Of a stretch of DNA of 5,893 nucleotides, positions 5,823 through 5,893 are shown in pieces. A program made the position numbers and the translations under genes. The notes under the pieces are model-generated. The model saw only the letters and a program-made list of their open reading frames with translations. It did not search any database and was not told where the DNA came from. The stretch lies in the NCBI GenBank assembly GCA_937880795.1, contig CALGRQ010000084.1, positions 1-5,893 on the forward strand, written 5' to 3'. How positions within the stretch are numbered: position 1 is the stretch's first letter; each line of letters starts with the position of its first letter. This DNA comes from an uncultured Dyadobacter sp. Its GTDB lineage: Bacteria; Bacteroidota; Bacteroidia; Cytophagales; Spirosomataceae.

Positions 5823-5893
5823 TCCCGAATAGCTCAGTCGGTTAGAGCATCTGACTGTTAATCAGAGGGTCGCTGGTTCGAGCCCAGCTTCGG
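5823..5893 (+). tRNA. tRNA-Asn (anticodon GTT), 3' end cut by the window
   Basis: A tRNA cloverleaf can be drawn fully by eye. The acceptor 5' arm is TCCCGAA (5823-5829), followed by a D arm with GCTC/GAGC (5832-5848). The anticodon stem is TCTGA/TCAGA around the loop CTGTTAA, with GTT at 5857-5859. A 5-base variable region and a T arm GCTGG/CCAGC with loop TTCGAGC (5872-5888) follow. The acceptor 3' arm starts TTCGG and the window ends there, two paired bases and the discriminator short. Anticodon GTT reads AAC and AAT (asparagine). With G at position 34 it is one of the four tRNA types that the Tgt encoded in this window would modify. Confidence 0.97.

Noticed and set aside
1..5893. Search by eye for insertion sequences, CRISPR arrays, phage or defence genes, and attachment sites, including at the tRNA-Asn 3' end
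   Set aside because: None was seen. The tRNA 3' end is cut off by the window, so integration next to it cannot be judged.

Overview
This window looks like ordinary chromosomal DNA from a member of the Bacteroidota, most probably a Sphingobacteriales-type bacterium. Four points support this. The DNA is AT-rich. Starts are not preceded by clear Shine-Dalgarno sequences. Four separate promoters carry the Bacteroidota -7 box TAnnTTTG. The OmpA-like and Tgt proteins have the sequence character of that phylum. The genus is an inference and cannot be fixed from this sequence alone.

Layout, left to right. The minus strand carries the N-terminal 221 codons of a UDP-galactopyranose mutase (glf), which runs off the left edge. 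Next come a long perfect hairpin (705-745), probably a terminator, and a complete outer-membrane OmpA-family protein (765-2216, minus). The latter has a good consensus promoter (2331-2362) and a leader of about 110 nt. A complete tRNA-guanine transglycosylase gene, tgt (2440-3573, minus), follows. A 111-bp divergent intergenic region (3574-3684) has a -7 box facing each way and a small inverted repeat between them. The plus strand then carries a membrane-bound family 2 glycosyltransferase (3685-4815), rsmG (4806-5426, overlapping the glycosyltransferase by 10 nt) and a small PH-like protein (5458-5739), likely one operon. A promoter with a T-rich upstream tract (about 5738-5790) leads into a tRNA-Asn(GTT) gene, cut by the right edge 2 acceptor bases and the discriminator short of its end.

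Functionally the window mixes envelope genes (galactofuranose precursor synthesis, an outer membrane-peptidoglycan anchor, a membrane glycosyltransferase) with RNA-modification genes (Tgt acting on GUN-anticodon tRNAs, RsmG acting on 16S rRNA) and one tRNA that is a predicted Tgt substrate. No mobile element, CRISPR array, phage gene or defence system is visible, and no stretch over 300 bases lacks a gene. I do not see an undescribed multi-gene system. The points most worth a second look are the loss of all three zinc-ligand cysteines in Tgt, the unusual GTG start and A7 run at the glycosyltransferase, the symmetric element in the divergent promoter region, and the uncharacterised small PH-like protein.
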